A stretch of 64,000 nt of DNA, taken from NCBI RefSeq assembly GCF_005280735.1, contig NZ_CP040078.1, positions 3,286,001-3,350,000 on the forward strand, read 5' to 3'. The notes beneath the pieces were generated by a model. It worked only from the letters and a program-made list of their open reading frames with translations, made no database searches and had not been told where the DNA came from. The translations under genes were made by a program, and so were the position numbers. This document shows, in pieces, positions 1 through 9,436 of the stretch; the first letter of the stretch is position 1; each line of letters opens with the position of its first letter. Source of the stretch: Trinickia violacea. GTDB taxonomy: Bacteria; Pseudomonadota; Gammaproteobacteria; Burkholderiales; Burkholderiaceae.

Positions 1-464
1 CGAGTGCGGCATCGTGTCCTGAACATTCGAGCTCAAGCTTCACGCCGTTGGACAATCTGGCCGACAGTCGCGCACCCTGTGTCGCCGGTGGCGATAGGTC
101 CGCGTGATCTAGTTCAGGCGCTGGGCGCGGAACATGTGCCGTTGCCGGTACTGGTGCCGCGTCATCGATTGAGACGACGGGTACGAAGGCTGGCAACCCG
201 ACAGCAGTGTTGCTTCTTGCCGGGGCAGTTGACGAAGGCGTGACCGTATTGCGGCAGGCGCAATAAGGCAATTGGGACTCCGTCATGCAGGACGCAGCAT
301 CGTGGCTGGCCGATAGATGACGAATGCTCACGGCGTAGCGGGCTTCCCCTGCGATGCCGATGACCAGAGCAGTGCAACGTCATACACGGTAAGCGCTATA
401 TTTCGCGCACCTAGCGATCCACCGGGCCGCCGTTCCCTGCCCACCCCAGCGCCAGTCTCCGGAG
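1..464. other. no supportable gene
   Basis: Several short open frames exist on both strands, but none has a recognisable domain or a convincing ribosome-binding site. The stretch lies immediately upstream of phage replication remnants and is probably decayed prophage DNA. Confidence 0.4.
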
Positions 465-1219
465 GTGTCGACCAGCACACAAGTTGGCGGACCCATCATG
501 GCCCCGAGGTTGGCAACCGCCGAGTCCACCGCAACTCCCGCATCGAGCTGCCCGATGCAGGCTGCCGTATCGTCGAAGTGCAAGGACACCGGGCAGATAG
601 CGACTGACGTTGCCTGCTGGAGTGATGGTCCCGCTAACGCATCAGGTAACGCTGAGGGTAACGGTGCGGCTAACGCCAGTGGTAACGCTTTGACTAACGC
701 TGAAGGTAACGCAGACAGAAACGCTTCAAACGTTACCGGAGCGTTACCTAGAGAAGAGAAGAAGTAAAACCAAAACCTTTACGTTCTATCTCATCACGAG
801 ATCCAACGCTTAAGGCACGCGTACCGCTTTGCGAACGCGGCACACGGCTGCCCGGCGACCGGCACCTGCCCGACGAATGGGCACAGTGGGCCTCGCGGCA
901 GTGCGATTTCGTGCATGCGGTGGTCGTGCGGATCGCCGACGAATTCGCCGACCACTGGCACGCCGAATCGCGAGCGATCGGCTGCAAGCGCGACTGGTGC
1001 GCGACGTGGCGCAACTGGTGCCGCCGCGAGCTGCGCAGTGGACACTGGCCACAGGGACCACCGCCTACCTCCCCCTCGCCTCGCGACCTTCGCGAGGCGA
1101 GCGACCGCGATTTCGTGGCCGCTGTGACCGGGCGCGACTCGATGCGCTCGCCTGACGACGATGTGTTCGACCTGCAACCGGAGGACGTGCGCCATGTCGG
1201 CGACGATGACCGGGGCTGA
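465..1219 (+). pseudogene. phage replication protein remnant, frameshifted
   Basis: The first frame (465-767) carries a low-complexity Asn/Gly/Ala linker ending in LPREEKK and a stop. The second frame (open from 752, useful from about 780) encodes a typical phage replication-protein tail: GTRLPGD, then a DEWAQW segment, then RDWCATWRNWCRRE. In family members the REEK-type linker runs directly into this tail. Here the two parts sit in different frames, so a small indel in the purine-rich tract around 750-775 has broken the gene. The N-terminal DNA-binding part is not recognisable. The role would be origin binding or replication initiation of a temperate phage. Family assignment comes from memory of similar Burkholderia prophage proteins. 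Confidence 0.6.
634..748. repeat. iteron-like TAACGC repeats
   Basis: About eight direct copies of a (G/C)(G/T)AACGC-type motif recur every 11-13 bp (near 634, 645, 657, 670, 681, 694, 705, 717), followed by two inverted copies (near 731 and 741). They lie inside the replication-protein gene, as the lambda origin lies inside gene O. They also encode the Asn-Gly-Asn-Ala protein repeat, so coding low complexity is an alternative explanation. Confidence 0.6.
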
Positions 1220-1580
1220 AACCCGCGGCGAGTGGCTGTTTGCCAGATGCATGCGCTCTACGGGGCGCTTCGTGGCGATGTGGCGGCACGTCGACACCGG
1301 CGACCTGGTCCGCGCATGGACCCAGGCGCTGCAAGGCATGCCCGAAGACACGCTCGTGGTGGGCATCGAGGCACTGCGTAGCGTGCCGCATCCGCCGACC
1401 CTACCCGAGTTTCTCGATCTGTGCCACCAAGCTCGGCTGCAATCGAATTCCCGCTGCGTGCTGCGTCTACCGCGGTGCTGCCGCGCCGATCCGGCGGTGG
1501 TCGACGCGAGCCTTGACTGCCGGCACCCCAGCTCGCCTGTACGCCACTCATGCGTAGCGACCCGAGTACTCCAGAGGTAG
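1194..1580 (+). CDS. phage replication P-like protein, C-terminus possibly damaged
   Basis: The start at 1194 is preceded by a GGAGG box. The N-terminal 80 residues (LFARCMRSTGRFVAMW, then a central Trp/Leu helix region, then PPTLPEFLDLC) match the compact helical proteins encoded next to phage replication genes, which resemble the lambda P helicase-loader family. After the conserved Leu-Pro-Glu-Phe-Leu motif the sequence becomes Cys/Arg-rich and unlike the family, so a frameshift near 1435 is likely. It lies 25 bp or less from the broken replication gene and probably belonged to the same operon. Confidence 0.5.
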   Translation: MSATMTGAETRGEWLFARCMRSTGRFVAMWRHVDTGDLVRAWTQALQGMPEDTLVVGIEALRSVPHPPTLPEFLDLCHQARLQSNSRCVLRLPRCCRADPAVVDASLDCRHPSSPVRHSCVATRVLQR

Positions 1581-1767
1581 CAGCGCTGCTCACCGGCGCG
1601 TCAGAGTATTACTACACGGCGCATTGATAGATGCCGGGATAAACGTGGTTCTGTCCGACTGCGAAAACCATCTGCGCCGGCTGCTGGTACATAGAGGGTC
1701 ACGCTGGTCTGCTTGCGATGAAGCGGTTTGCCCGCGTATGCGTCCGCGGCCCACCAGATCTCGAGCA

Positions 1768-3453
1768 TCAATGGGGCAAGGCTTCGCTGGCGAGCAGGCC
1801 TGTCTGTCCGTAAAAGTCCTGCAGCGCGAAGGCTGCGCGTTCCCGCTGGGCACGCACGCTGCGGTCCAACGTAGAAAACAACCAGATGCCGATGAAGGCG
1901 AGCGGAACCGAGATCAGCGCGGGATTGTCCAGCGAGATCGGCGCATGCGCGTGGTGCAGGACGTCTACCCAGACCGCCTTGGACGGCACCGTCAGCAACA
2001 GCGAGGCGGTCAGGCCCAGGCTTCCTCCCGCGACAGCGCCGCGTGTAGTCATGCCACCCCAAAAAATCGATGACAGCAGAACCGGGAAGTTGGCGCTGGC
2101 GGCAACGGCAGCCACGAGCGTGACCATGAACGCGATATTAATATGTTCGAACGGGATGCCGAGACCGATTGCGATGGCGCTCAATACTACTGTCGCGGCT
2201 CGCGAAATGCGCATCTCGCGACTCTCGTCAACCTGGCCGCGAGCAAGCCAACAGGCATACAAGTCATGCGAGACGGTCGTCGCGCCGGACAGGGTCAAGC
2301 CCGCCACCACCGCAAGGATTGTTGCGAACGTGACCGCGGCTATAAAGCCGTAAAAATAATTGCCGCCTACGGCGCGGGCCAGGTTGACCGCGACCATATT
2401 CGAGCCGCCGAGCAGATCGCGCGTGAGGCTGAAATGTCCGTCTGCGCCGATTTTGAAGAACTCGGGATGCTGGGCGAGCAAGGCGATTGCCGAGAATCCG
2501 ATGACGATAGTCAGCAAATAGAAGTACGCGATAAATCCCGTGGCAATGAACACGGATTTGCGTGCTTCGCGCGCGTTCGGCACGGTGAAGAAGCGCATCA
2601 GGATATGCGGGAACCCGGCCACGCCGCAGATTGCCGCAACGCCGAGCGAAAGCGCGTTGAGCGGGTCCTTAATGAGTTTGCCAGGGCCCATGATGCCAAG
2701 CCCCGCGGGGTGCGCCGCGACCGCATGGCGAAACATTTGCTCCGGGCTGAAACCGAACTGCGCAAACGCGGCAACCACCATGAAAGACGCACCGCAGAGC
2801 AACAGCACCGCCTTGATGATCTGCACCCACGTAGTGGCCTTCATTCCACCGAAGAACACATAGATCACCATCAGCACGCCCACGATCACTTCCGCCATCC
2901 AGTACGGCAGCCCGAACAGCAATTGAATCAGCTTGCCGGCACCGACCAGTTGAAGCACCAGATAGAGGATGACCACGACGAGCGAGGTGCAGGATGTCAT
3001 CAAGCGGATTGGCGCCTGCTCGAGGCGGTACGCGACCACGTCGACAAATGTGCATTTACCGAGATTGCGCATCGGCTCGGCAAGCAGGAACATCAAGAAC
3101 GGCCAGCCGACGAGAAAACCAACAGCGTAGATCACGCCATCGAAGCCATTCAGATAGACCAGCCCTGACAAGCCGAGAAACGACGCGGCTGACATATAGT
3201 CCCCGGAGATCGCAAGGCCGTTCTGCAAACCCGTGACCGCGCCTCCCGCGTTATAGAATTCGGCGGTCGTGCGCGTTCGGCGTGAGGCCCATCGCGTGAT
3301 AGCAAGCGTAACTAGGACGAACAGCACGAACATGCCGATCGCGACGGGATTGAGTCCGGTATGCTCAGCGGCTGGACCGGCGGCGGTTGCCGCATGGCTT
3401 TGCGTCATCGCGACTGCAAAGCAGGCGCCGGACAGTAAGCGCGTAGATTTCAT
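1768..3453 (-). CDS. actP: cation/acetate symporter (sodium:solute symporter family)
   Basis: A 561-residue integral membrane protein, close to the usual length of ActP. After a cleavable or signal-anchor-like leader (about residues 1-26) there are roughly 13 hydrophobic segments. Family signatures include FYNAGG near residue 67 and SGDYMSAASFLG near 83-94. It takes up acetate and related short-chain monocarboxylates with sodium across the inner membrane. The start lies 3 bp after the stop of a DUF485 gene, the standard yjcH-actP pairing, so the two are co-transcribed. Placement beside CoA-transferase, acyl-CoA ligase and thiolase genes suggests uptake of short-chain acids feeding CoA metabolism. 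Confidence 0.93.
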   Translation of the reverse strand: MKSTRLLSGACFAVAMTQSHAATAAGPAAEHTGLNPVAIGMFVLFVLVTLAITRWASRRTRTTAEFYNAGGAVTGLQNGLAISGDYMSAASFLGLSGLVYLNGFDGVIYAVGFLVGWPFLMFLLAEPMRNLGKCTFVDVVAYRLEQAPIRLMTSCTSLVVVILYLVLQLVGAGKLIQLLFGLPYWMAEVIVGVLMVIYVFFGGMKATTWVQIIKAVLLLCGASFMVVAAFAQFGFSPEQMFRHAVAAHPAGLGIMGPGKLIKDPLNALSLGVAAICGVAGFPHILMRFFTVPNAREARKSVFIATGFIAYFYLLTIVIGFSAIALLAQHPEFFKIGADGHFSLTRDLLGGSNMVAVNLARAVGGNYFYGFIAAVTFATILAVVAGLTLSGATTVSHDLYACWLARGQVDESREMRISRAATVVLSAIAIGLGIPFEHINIAFMVTLVAAVAASANFPVLLSSIFWGGMTTRGAVAGGSLGLTASLLLTVPSKAVWVDVLHHAHAPISLDNPALISVPLAFIGIWLFSTLDRSVRAQRERAAFALQDFYGQTGLLASEALPH

Positions 3454-3456
3454 TGC

Positions 3457-3774
3457 TCAGTCTCCTTGCCGGGATTGGGCGATAAGTTCGTCCATCAGCG
3501 GATCGAAGGTGCGGTTAGAGCGGACCACATAAGCGCCCGTCAGCCCGACCGAAATCAGAATTACGGCGATACCGAGTGCCATGCCTACGCTGGTGACGGC
3601 GCCACCGTACAGCGGCTGCGCAAGCCATTGGGGAACAAGCGCGACGAGCACAATGAACCCGTAGTAAGCCGCGATCATCAAAGCCGTGAGTGCCAGGCAG
3701 AAGCGACGGCGCGCCCGCGTGATCCGCCCGTACGAGGGGCAGGTTCTTATCGATTCGATGAGGTGTTGTTGCAT
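3457..3774 (-). CDS. DUF485 inner-membrane protein (YjcH family)
   Basis: About 105 residues with two transmembrane segments separated by a short loop, followed by a charged C-terminus (RSNRTFDPLMDELI). This is typical of DUF485 proteins encoded directly upstream of actP. I chose the start at 3774 because a GGAGA box lies 7 bp upstream; an upstream in-frame start at 3852 lacks one. The function is unknown; it is thought to assist the symporter. Confidence 0.85.
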   Translation of the reverse strand: MQQHLIESIRTCPSYGRITRARRRFCLALTALMIAAYYGFIVLVALVPQWLAQPLYGGAVTSVGMALGIAVILISVGLTGAYVVRSNRTFDPLMDELIAQSRQGD

Positions 3775-3902
3775 GAGTGTCTCCAACCATTCATGAGCGA
3801 ATATCCGCTCCGGTGATCGAGATGTGTGGGCACCAGAGATATTCGCGGTCACTGTAGTCTGCTCGGGGCAGCGTTTATTTCGACGTTGTGGCTTCAGTCG
3901 CG

Positions 3903-5111
3903 TTAGACGACGCCCTCAGCTTTCAGTCGGTCGATATCCTTGTCCGGTACACCGAGCAGCGAGCGGAGCACGTCGTATGTGCCTTCGCCCAGTACCGGCG
4001 GCCCAAGACGCACCGGTGGGCGCTCACCGTCGAACCGGTACGGCGGCGCAAGCACGTGCATGTGTCCTCCCTCTGGATGCGGCTGGATGGCCACGAGACC
4101 GCCGGCCTGTGTTCTCTGCGAGGTGAGGGCTTCATGCAGGCCGAGCACGGTGCCACACGGAATTCCGGCGCGTTCAAGTCTTTCCAGAAGCACTTCGCGC
4201 TTTCTCGCCTTGATCTCTTGCAGCAACCTGGGAACGAGCGCTTCACGGTTGGCCGCACGATCGATATTGGTGCGAAAGCGCTCATCCTCGACGATGTCGG
4301 GACGCTCGATGACTTCACGGCAGAAGCGTCCGAACTGGTGGTTGTTGCCGACCGCGATGACCAGTGACCCATCGCTCGCGTCGAATACGCCATACGGCAT
4401 GATCGACGGGTGCGCGTTGCCGTAGCGCGGCGGATCTTCGCCTTTGATCAGCGCTTCCAGGCCATAGTAGGACGTGATCATCAGGCCGCAGTCGAACAGC
4501 GCCATTTCGATGTGCCGGCCCTTGCCAGTGCGCTGGCGCTCGTAAAGCGCAGCGAGCACGGCTTGCGCGGAATACATCCCAGTGAACAGATCGACGGCGG
4601 CCACGCCGAATTTCAGCGGTGGTTGCCCGGCTTCGCCATTGAGGGCCATCAATCCGGTTTCCCCTTGAATCACCAGGTCGTATCCGGGCCTGGCCGCTTC
4701 CGGTCCTGTGCGGTCGTAACCCGAAATCGAGCAATAGATCAGATCCTCTTGCCCTTCCTTGAGCTGTTCGTAACCCAGGCCCAGTTTTTCGGCGCCGCCG
4801 AACTTGAAGTTCTGAATGACGACGTCGCTCTTGGCGGCCAGCTCACGCAGTAGCCGTTGGCCTTCGGCCTTTTGCAGGTCAAGCGTCACGGAGCGCTTGT
4901 TGCGGTTGACGCTGTTGAAATAGGCCGTTTCGGTGGAGCCAACACGTAGGCCCCAGTCACGGGTATCGTCGCCACGTTCCGGGTGCTCGACCTTGATGAC
5001 TTCGGCGCCGAGATCGCCGAGCACCATGGCGCACCATGGCCCGGCGAGCACGCGGGAGATGTCGAGAACGCGCACGCCGGCAAGCGGCAGCGATGCAGTC
5101 TGATTGAACAT
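3903..5111 (-). CDS. CaiB/BaiF family CoA-transferase (class III)
   Basis: About 402 residues, normal for the family. The N-terminus has the LAGVRVLDISRVLAGP signature and the central region reads AAVDLFTGMYSA. Asp174, counted from the start at 5111, aligns with the catalytic aspartate (Asp169) of formyl-CoA transferase. The enzyme moves CoA between carboxylic acids; the substrate cannot be read from sequence. It is probably cytosolic. An in-frame start 30 bp upstream is possible; neither start has a strong ribosome-binding site. It lies between the acetate symporter and the porin, all on the minus strand. Confidence 0.88.
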   Translation of the reverse strand: MFNQTASLPLAGVRVLDISRVLAGPWCAMVLGDLGAEVIKVEHPERGDDTRDWGLRVGSTETAYFNSVNRNKRSVTLDLQKAEGQRLLRELAAKSDVVIQNFKFGGAEKLGLGYEQLKEGQEDLIYCSISGYDRTGPEAARPGYDLVIQGETGLMALNGEAGQPPLKFGVAAVDLFTGMYSAQAVLAALYERQRTGKGRHIEMALFDCGLMITSYYGLEALIKGEDPPRYGNAHPSIMPYGVFDASDGSLVIAVGNNHQFGRFCREVIERPDIVEDERFRTNIDRAANREALVPRLLQEIKARKREVLLERLERAGIPCGTVLGLHEALTSQRTQAGGLVAIQPHPEGGHMHVLAPPYRFDGERPPVRLGPPVLGEGTYDVLRSLLGVPDKDIDRLKAEGVV

Positions 5112-5304
5112 GGGAAATCCAGATTTGCTGAGTTTGCCCAAGATAGGGCTGGTAATTCACGACGTCAGAGCGCTAAAGTCGAAAGCCTACGTAGCGGTTG
5201 AAACGTAAGCAGTTGGACAAGCGTTAGCGGTCTGGTCGAACCAGCGGCCTGATCGCTCCACACCAGCCGAATATCCAGACGGCCTCGCCACGAGCTGGCA
5301 CGTG

Positions 5305-6387
5305 TCAGAATAGATGGCGAATGCCGACCGCAGTGCCAAACGTTTTCCCCGACACGCCGAACAGCGCACCGTTGATCGACAGTCCGGTGTCCATCAGGCC
5401 GTAATTGTCGACGAAGCCAACCTGCGCATATAGCAACGTCGCCTTCGACAAGCTGTATGTCACGCCTGTTGCGGCCAAGATCGAATGGTTGTGCGTGTCA
5501 TTGCCGTCGCTCGTGTACCAGGCGCCGGCATCCGCGCCTACGGCGGGCGTGAACTGGTAGCGTAGGCCACCGCTGTACACGCGCTTGTCGAATGAACCCG
5601 CAACCTTCAGGTTCATGTATTGCGCCTTCACGGTCAGGTCGCTGAACTGATAGCTGGCGCCGATCGTACGGCCCGAGAACGGTACGGTGCTCGGCACCGG
5701 CGTCGATGCGGCAGTGCCGCCCGCGTTACCGCTATACATCGCGGCGCTGACGAGCAGCGGGCCATACGTGTAGTTGAGGCTCGCCGAATACTGCCGGCCC
5801 GCCTGGAAATCGCCGGCAATGCCGCCAAGCGCGAGCATTGCACTGCCCTGCAAGCCTGCAATCGTGGGGCTTGTATACGAAATCGCGTTCGCATTGAAGA
5901 CGCCGGTGACGAGCACGGTGTTGATGTAGATAGGGGCGCCGCTTCCGAAGTACGACACGTTACGCCCGTCGGTCGCGATCAGCGACGCCACGAATGGCGA
6001 TTCCTGAAGACCCGCCTTTACTGTGCCGTAATGACTCGCGATGCCCACCCACGCCTTGCGGCCGAAGAAGTTACCGTTCGAGTCGTTAAACCCACCGTTC
6101 GACATATCGATGCCGCTCTCGAGATCGAAGATCGCCCTCACTCCGCTGCCTAGGTCCTCGGCACCTTTCAAGCCGAACAGGGATGGGGTCATGCCTCCGG
6201 TGATCATCTGGAACTGATGGCCGGCATTCTGCCCGGTCGCCGAATTGAGCGACTTGCTCGTATAGAGCAGACCGGCGTCGACGATGCCGTACAGCGTTAC
6301 GCTGCTTTGCGCATACGCGGAAAGGCTGACGCTGCCGAGCAGCACGCCCGCGATCAGGATTATCTTGGAAAAGCTAAGCCTCATCAC
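5305..6387 (-). CDS. Burkholderia-type general porin
   Basis: A 360-residue precursor with a clear signal peptide (cleavage after SAYA, about residue 26) and the signature start of the mature protein, SSVTLYGIVDAGL. The C-terminus, GIRHLF, ends in the aromatic residue required by the BAM machinery. It forms a 16-stranded trimeric outer-membrane channel for small solutes. Genes of this family often accompany catabolic clusters, here probably giving substrate entry to the surrounding operon. Confidence 0.93.
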   Translation of the reverse strand: MMRLSFSKIILIAGVLLGSVSLSAYAQSSVTLYGIVDAGLLYTSKSLNSATGQNAGHQFQMITGGMTPSLFGLKGAEDLGSGVRAIFDLESGIDMSNGGFNDSNGNFFGRKAWVGIASHYGTVKAGLQESPFVASLIATDGRNVSYFGSGAPIYINTVLVTGVFNANAISYTSPTIAGLQGSAMLALGGIAGDFQAGRQYSASLNYTYGPLLVSAAMYSGNAGGTAASTPVPSTVPFSGRTIGASYQFSDLTVKAQYMNLKVAGSFDKRVYSGGLRYQFTPAVGADAGAWYTSDGNDTHNHSILAATGVTYSLSKATLLYAQVGFVDNYGLMDTGLSINGALFGVSGKTFGTAVGIRHLF

Positions 6388-6598
6388 TAAGGTTTCCTTA
6401 TTTATCTACTAACAATTAAGATTTCGATTGGCAGTATGGCCTGCACCCATTTCACCGGCTCGTTATAATTCTTCGACCGGTTGCTATCGTTCCAGCAGTT
6501 GCGTCCCCGGCGCGGGACACACCTGTCGATGCTCGATGGCCCCCATGACGACGAGAAGCCTTTGCACGTACAAAGTCGCTACCATCGGGCCACCCTCT

Positions 6599-7780
6599 CT
6601 AATCTCGACGATACAGTGTCACGACGCACGCGCCGCCCAGCCCGATGTTGTGCTGCAGCCCTACGCGTGCGCCCTCAACCTGTCTCGATCCAGCTTCGCC
6701 GCGTAGTTGCCAGACTAGTTCTGCACACTGCGCGAGCCCAGTCGCACCGAGCGGATGGCCCTTCGAGAGCAGGCCGCCCGACGGATTGGTAACGATCCTG
6801 CCGCGGTACGTGTTGTCACGATCGCGGACGAACTTCTCCGCGCAGCCCTCGGCACACAGTCCGAGCGCCTCGTAGCTAATCAGCTCGTTACTCGTGAAGC
6901 AGTCGTGCAGTTCGACGACATCGAGCTCCTCCGGGCCGATGCCGGCCGACTCGTACACCCTTCGCGCAGCCGCCGCGGACATGTCGTATCCGACCATCCT
7001 GATCATCGACGCGGGCGCAAAGCTGGTCGGATAATCGGTCGTCATCGCCTGCGCGGCGATGTAGACCGAATGCCCGTGCCCATGACGCATCGCGAACTCG
7101 TCCGAGCACAGCACGGCGCAGCCGGCGCCGCAGGTCGGCGGACAGCACTGGAACCGGGTGAGCGGATCGAATACCGCGTCCGAATCCATCACCTGCGCCA
7201 AATCCAGCGGGTCGCGAAACAGCGCGTACGGATTCCGGCTGGCGTGCTCGCGCGCCTTTACCGCGACCATCCCGAACGTTTCCCTCGCCGCGCCGTAACG
7301 CTCGATATATTCCCGGCCCGCTCCACCGAACATCCGCACCGCGAGCGGCGCGGATGTCTCGCCCTGCACCGCGTCAGCGACGTGGAGATGCAGGTCGAGC
7401 GGCGACGCGCGGTCGTTGAACTTCGTTGTGAGCGCGCCCTTCTCCATCTGCTCGAAGCCGAGCGCCAGCACGCATTCGGCCGCACCGCTCTCGATCGCCT
7501 GCCGGGCGAGCCAAAGCGCGGTCGAACCGGTTGAACAGTTGTTGTTGACGTTGACGACGGGCACGCCCGTCATGCCGATCTCGTAGACGGCGCGCTGCCC
7601 GCAAGTTGAATCGCCGTAGACGTAACCCGCGTAAACCTGCTCGATCACGTCGTACCGGATGCGGGCATCGCCGAGCGCGATCCGCGCGGCTTCAGCCGCC
7701 ATTTGGTAGTACTGTGGGCTCGCGCCCGGCTTCGTGAACGGGATCATCCCGACGCCGATGACGTTGACTCGACGGTTCAT
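6599..7780 (-). CDS. thiolase / SCP2-type lipid-transfer thiolase
   Basis: A 393-residue member of the non-decarboxylating thiolase superfamily. The nucleophile Cys82 sits in NNNCSTGSTAL. The histidine motif KGHPLGATG lies near residue 345, and the second-cysteine motif NIGLGGACV lies at the C-terminus. The SCP-x-like subgroup cleaves beta-ketoacyl-CoA in side-chain or branched-chain degradation, for example of sterols and terpenoids. It is the last gene of the four-gene minus-strand run SDR - saccharopine-like - ligase - thiolase. The exact substrate is not inferable. Confidence 0.87.
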   Translation of the reverse strand: MNRRVNVIGVGMIPFTKPGASPQYYQMAAEAARIALGDARIRYDVIEQVYAGYVYGDSTCGQRAVYEIGMTGVPVVNVNNNCSTGSTALWLARQAIESGAAECVLALGFEQMEKGALTTKFNDRASPLDLHLHVADAVQGETSAPLAVRMFGGAGREYIERYGAARETFGMVAVKAREHASRNPYALFRDPLDLAQVMDSDAVFDPLTRFQCCPPTCGAGCAVLCSDEFAMRHGHGHSVYIAAQAMTTDYPTSFAPASMIRMVGYDMSAAAARRVYESAGIGPEELDVVELHDCFTSNELISYEALGLCAEGCAEKFVRDRDNTYRGRIVTNPSGGLLSKGHPLGATGLAQCAELVWQLRGEAGSRQVEGARVGLQHNIGLGGACVVTLYRRD

Positions 7781-7867
7781 GCCTCGCTCCTTTGTGAATT
7801 CAAAAGATCTTCACGACGCGCAACTGAGCGCCGTAGTTTTGACACGCGCCTGCCGGAATCGCCTGCT

Positions 7868-9409
7868 TTACCCGGCGGCCGTGTCGCCCCTCAGCCGCGC
7901 CTTCACCTCGGGTTTTGAGACCTTGCCAACCTTCGAGCGCGGCAGGTCGTCCCACACCTCGACCTGCTTCGGTGCTTTGACGCTGCCAATCCGCTCCTTC
8001 ACGAACGCGACCAGCGCCGCCGCGTCGATCCGCTTGCCGTCGCGGGGCTGCACCACGGCGACCACGCGCTCGCCCCATTTCTCGTCGGGCAGACCGATCA
8101 CCGCGCAGTCGCGCACGTCGACATGCGCGAGCAGCGCCTGCTCGACCTCGATCGAGTAGACGTTGAATCCGCCAGTGATGATCATGTCTTTCGCGCGATC
8201 CACGATGAACAGAAAATTGTCCGCGTCGAGATAGCCGATATCGCCCGTGTGATGCCAACCGAATGCGGACGCCTCGGCCGTCGCTGCGGGATTTTCGTAG
8301 TAGCCCTTCATGACCAGTGAACCGCGCACGACGATTTCGCCGCGCTCGCCTGTCGGCAGGAGATGCCCTCGCTCGTCCATGATGCCGACCTCGACAAGCG
8401 GCGTCGGCCGACCGGCGGACGACAACCGTTCGACCGCGATCGTGCCGTCCGGCCGAAAGTGGTCGGCGGGCGCAAGCGTCGACACCATCATCGGCGCCTC
8501 GGTCTGGCCGAACAGTTGGGCCATCGGGCCGATCCGCTCGAGCGCCTCGGCAAGGCGATCGACCGAGATCGGCGCGGCGCCGTACCAAAAACACTGCAGT
8601 GAATCGAGACTGGTCGACGGCAATTGCGGATGATCGAGCAGCATGTAGATCACCGTCGGCGGCAGGAACGTGTGCGTGACGCGTTCGCGTTCGATCGTCG
8701 CGAGGAACGCACCGACGTCAGGATGGCGCATCACGACGATCTTGCCGCCGAGCGTCATGACTGGCAGGCACAGCACGCCCGCCGCGTGCGTGAGCGGCGC
8801 GAACGCCAAGTAGACCGCTCGACCGTCGAACGGATAGCTCATCAGAGTGAGCGCCGTCATCGTCTCCAGGTTCTGCTCGGTCAGCATCACGCCCTTCGGC
8901 ACACCTGTGGTGCCGCCCGTGCCCGGCAGCATCGCGACGTCGGTGACCGGTCCGCGTTCAAACGCGGTGTCGGGCAGGTCACCCAACCAGTCGTCAAGAC
9001 GCTGCGCGAACGGCAGTGTCTCGTCCAGGCAGATCACGACGCGCAACGCTGGAAGATCGGGCAACATCTTGCGCACCATATCCGCGTACGCGCTGTGGAA
9101 CAGCAGCGCACGGCAGTCGAAGTTCGCAAGCACGAAGCGGTTCTCGGCGACCTCGTTGCGCGGGTTGACCGGGCACCAGACGTTGCCCGCCCGCGCGATG
9201 CCAAACACGCAGGCAAACGCGACCGGATCGTTGCCCGACAGGATCGCCACCTTCTCTCCAGCGGAAACGCCCGCGCGGACAAGACCGCGCGCGACACGGT
9301 AGGTGAGGCGCTGCACCTGCGCGTAGGTCAATATCTCGTCGTCTGCGACGAGACACGGCCGGTCGGCGCCGAGCGACGCACCCTTGTCGAGATAGCGGGT
9401 CAAGCGCAT
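7868..9409 (-). CDS. acyl-CoA synthetase / AMP-dependent ligase
   Basis: 513 residues of the ANL superfamily. The phosphate-binding loop (GTGGTTGVPKGV, about 180-190), the HTGDIGYLD hinge region (about 390) and the catalytic lysine context near the C-terminus (PRSKVGKVSKPE) are all visible. It activates a carboxylic acid to its acyl-CoA at the expense of ATP, the entry step for degradation by the adjacent thiolase and SDR. It is spaced 27 bp from the upstream gene and 87 bp from the thiolase, consistent with one transcript. Confidence 0.9.
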   Translation of the reverse strand: MRLTRYLDKGASLGADRPCLVADDEILTYAQVQRLTYRVARGLVRAGVSAGEKVAILSGNDPVAFACVFGIARAGNVWCPVNPRNEVAENRFVLANFDCRALLFHSAYADMVRKMLPDLPALRVVICLDETLPFAQRLDDWLGDLPDTAFERGPVTDVAMLPGTGGTTGVPKGVMLTEQNLETMTALTLMSYPFDGRAVYLAFAPLTHAAGVLCLPVMTLGGKIVVMRHPDVGAFLATIERERVTHTFLPPTVIYMLLDHPQLPSTSLDSLQCFWYGAAPISVDRLAEALERIGPMAQLFGQTEAPMMVSTLAPADHFRPDGTIAVERLSSAGRPTPLVEVGIMDERGHLLPTGERGEIVVRGSLVMKGYYENPAATAEASAFGWHHTGDIGYLDADNFLFIVDRAKDMIITGGFNVYSIEVEQALLAHVDVRDCAVIGLPDEKWGERVVAVVQPRDGKRIDAAALVAFVKERIGSVKAPKQVEVWDDLPRSKVGKVSKPEVKARLRGDTAAG

Positions 9410-9436
9410 GACGATTCTCCCGGTAAGCGCGGTGCG

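Noticed and set aside
2143..3168. 341-codon plus-strand frame opposite actP
   Set aside because: Antisense shadow of the symporter with no family features.
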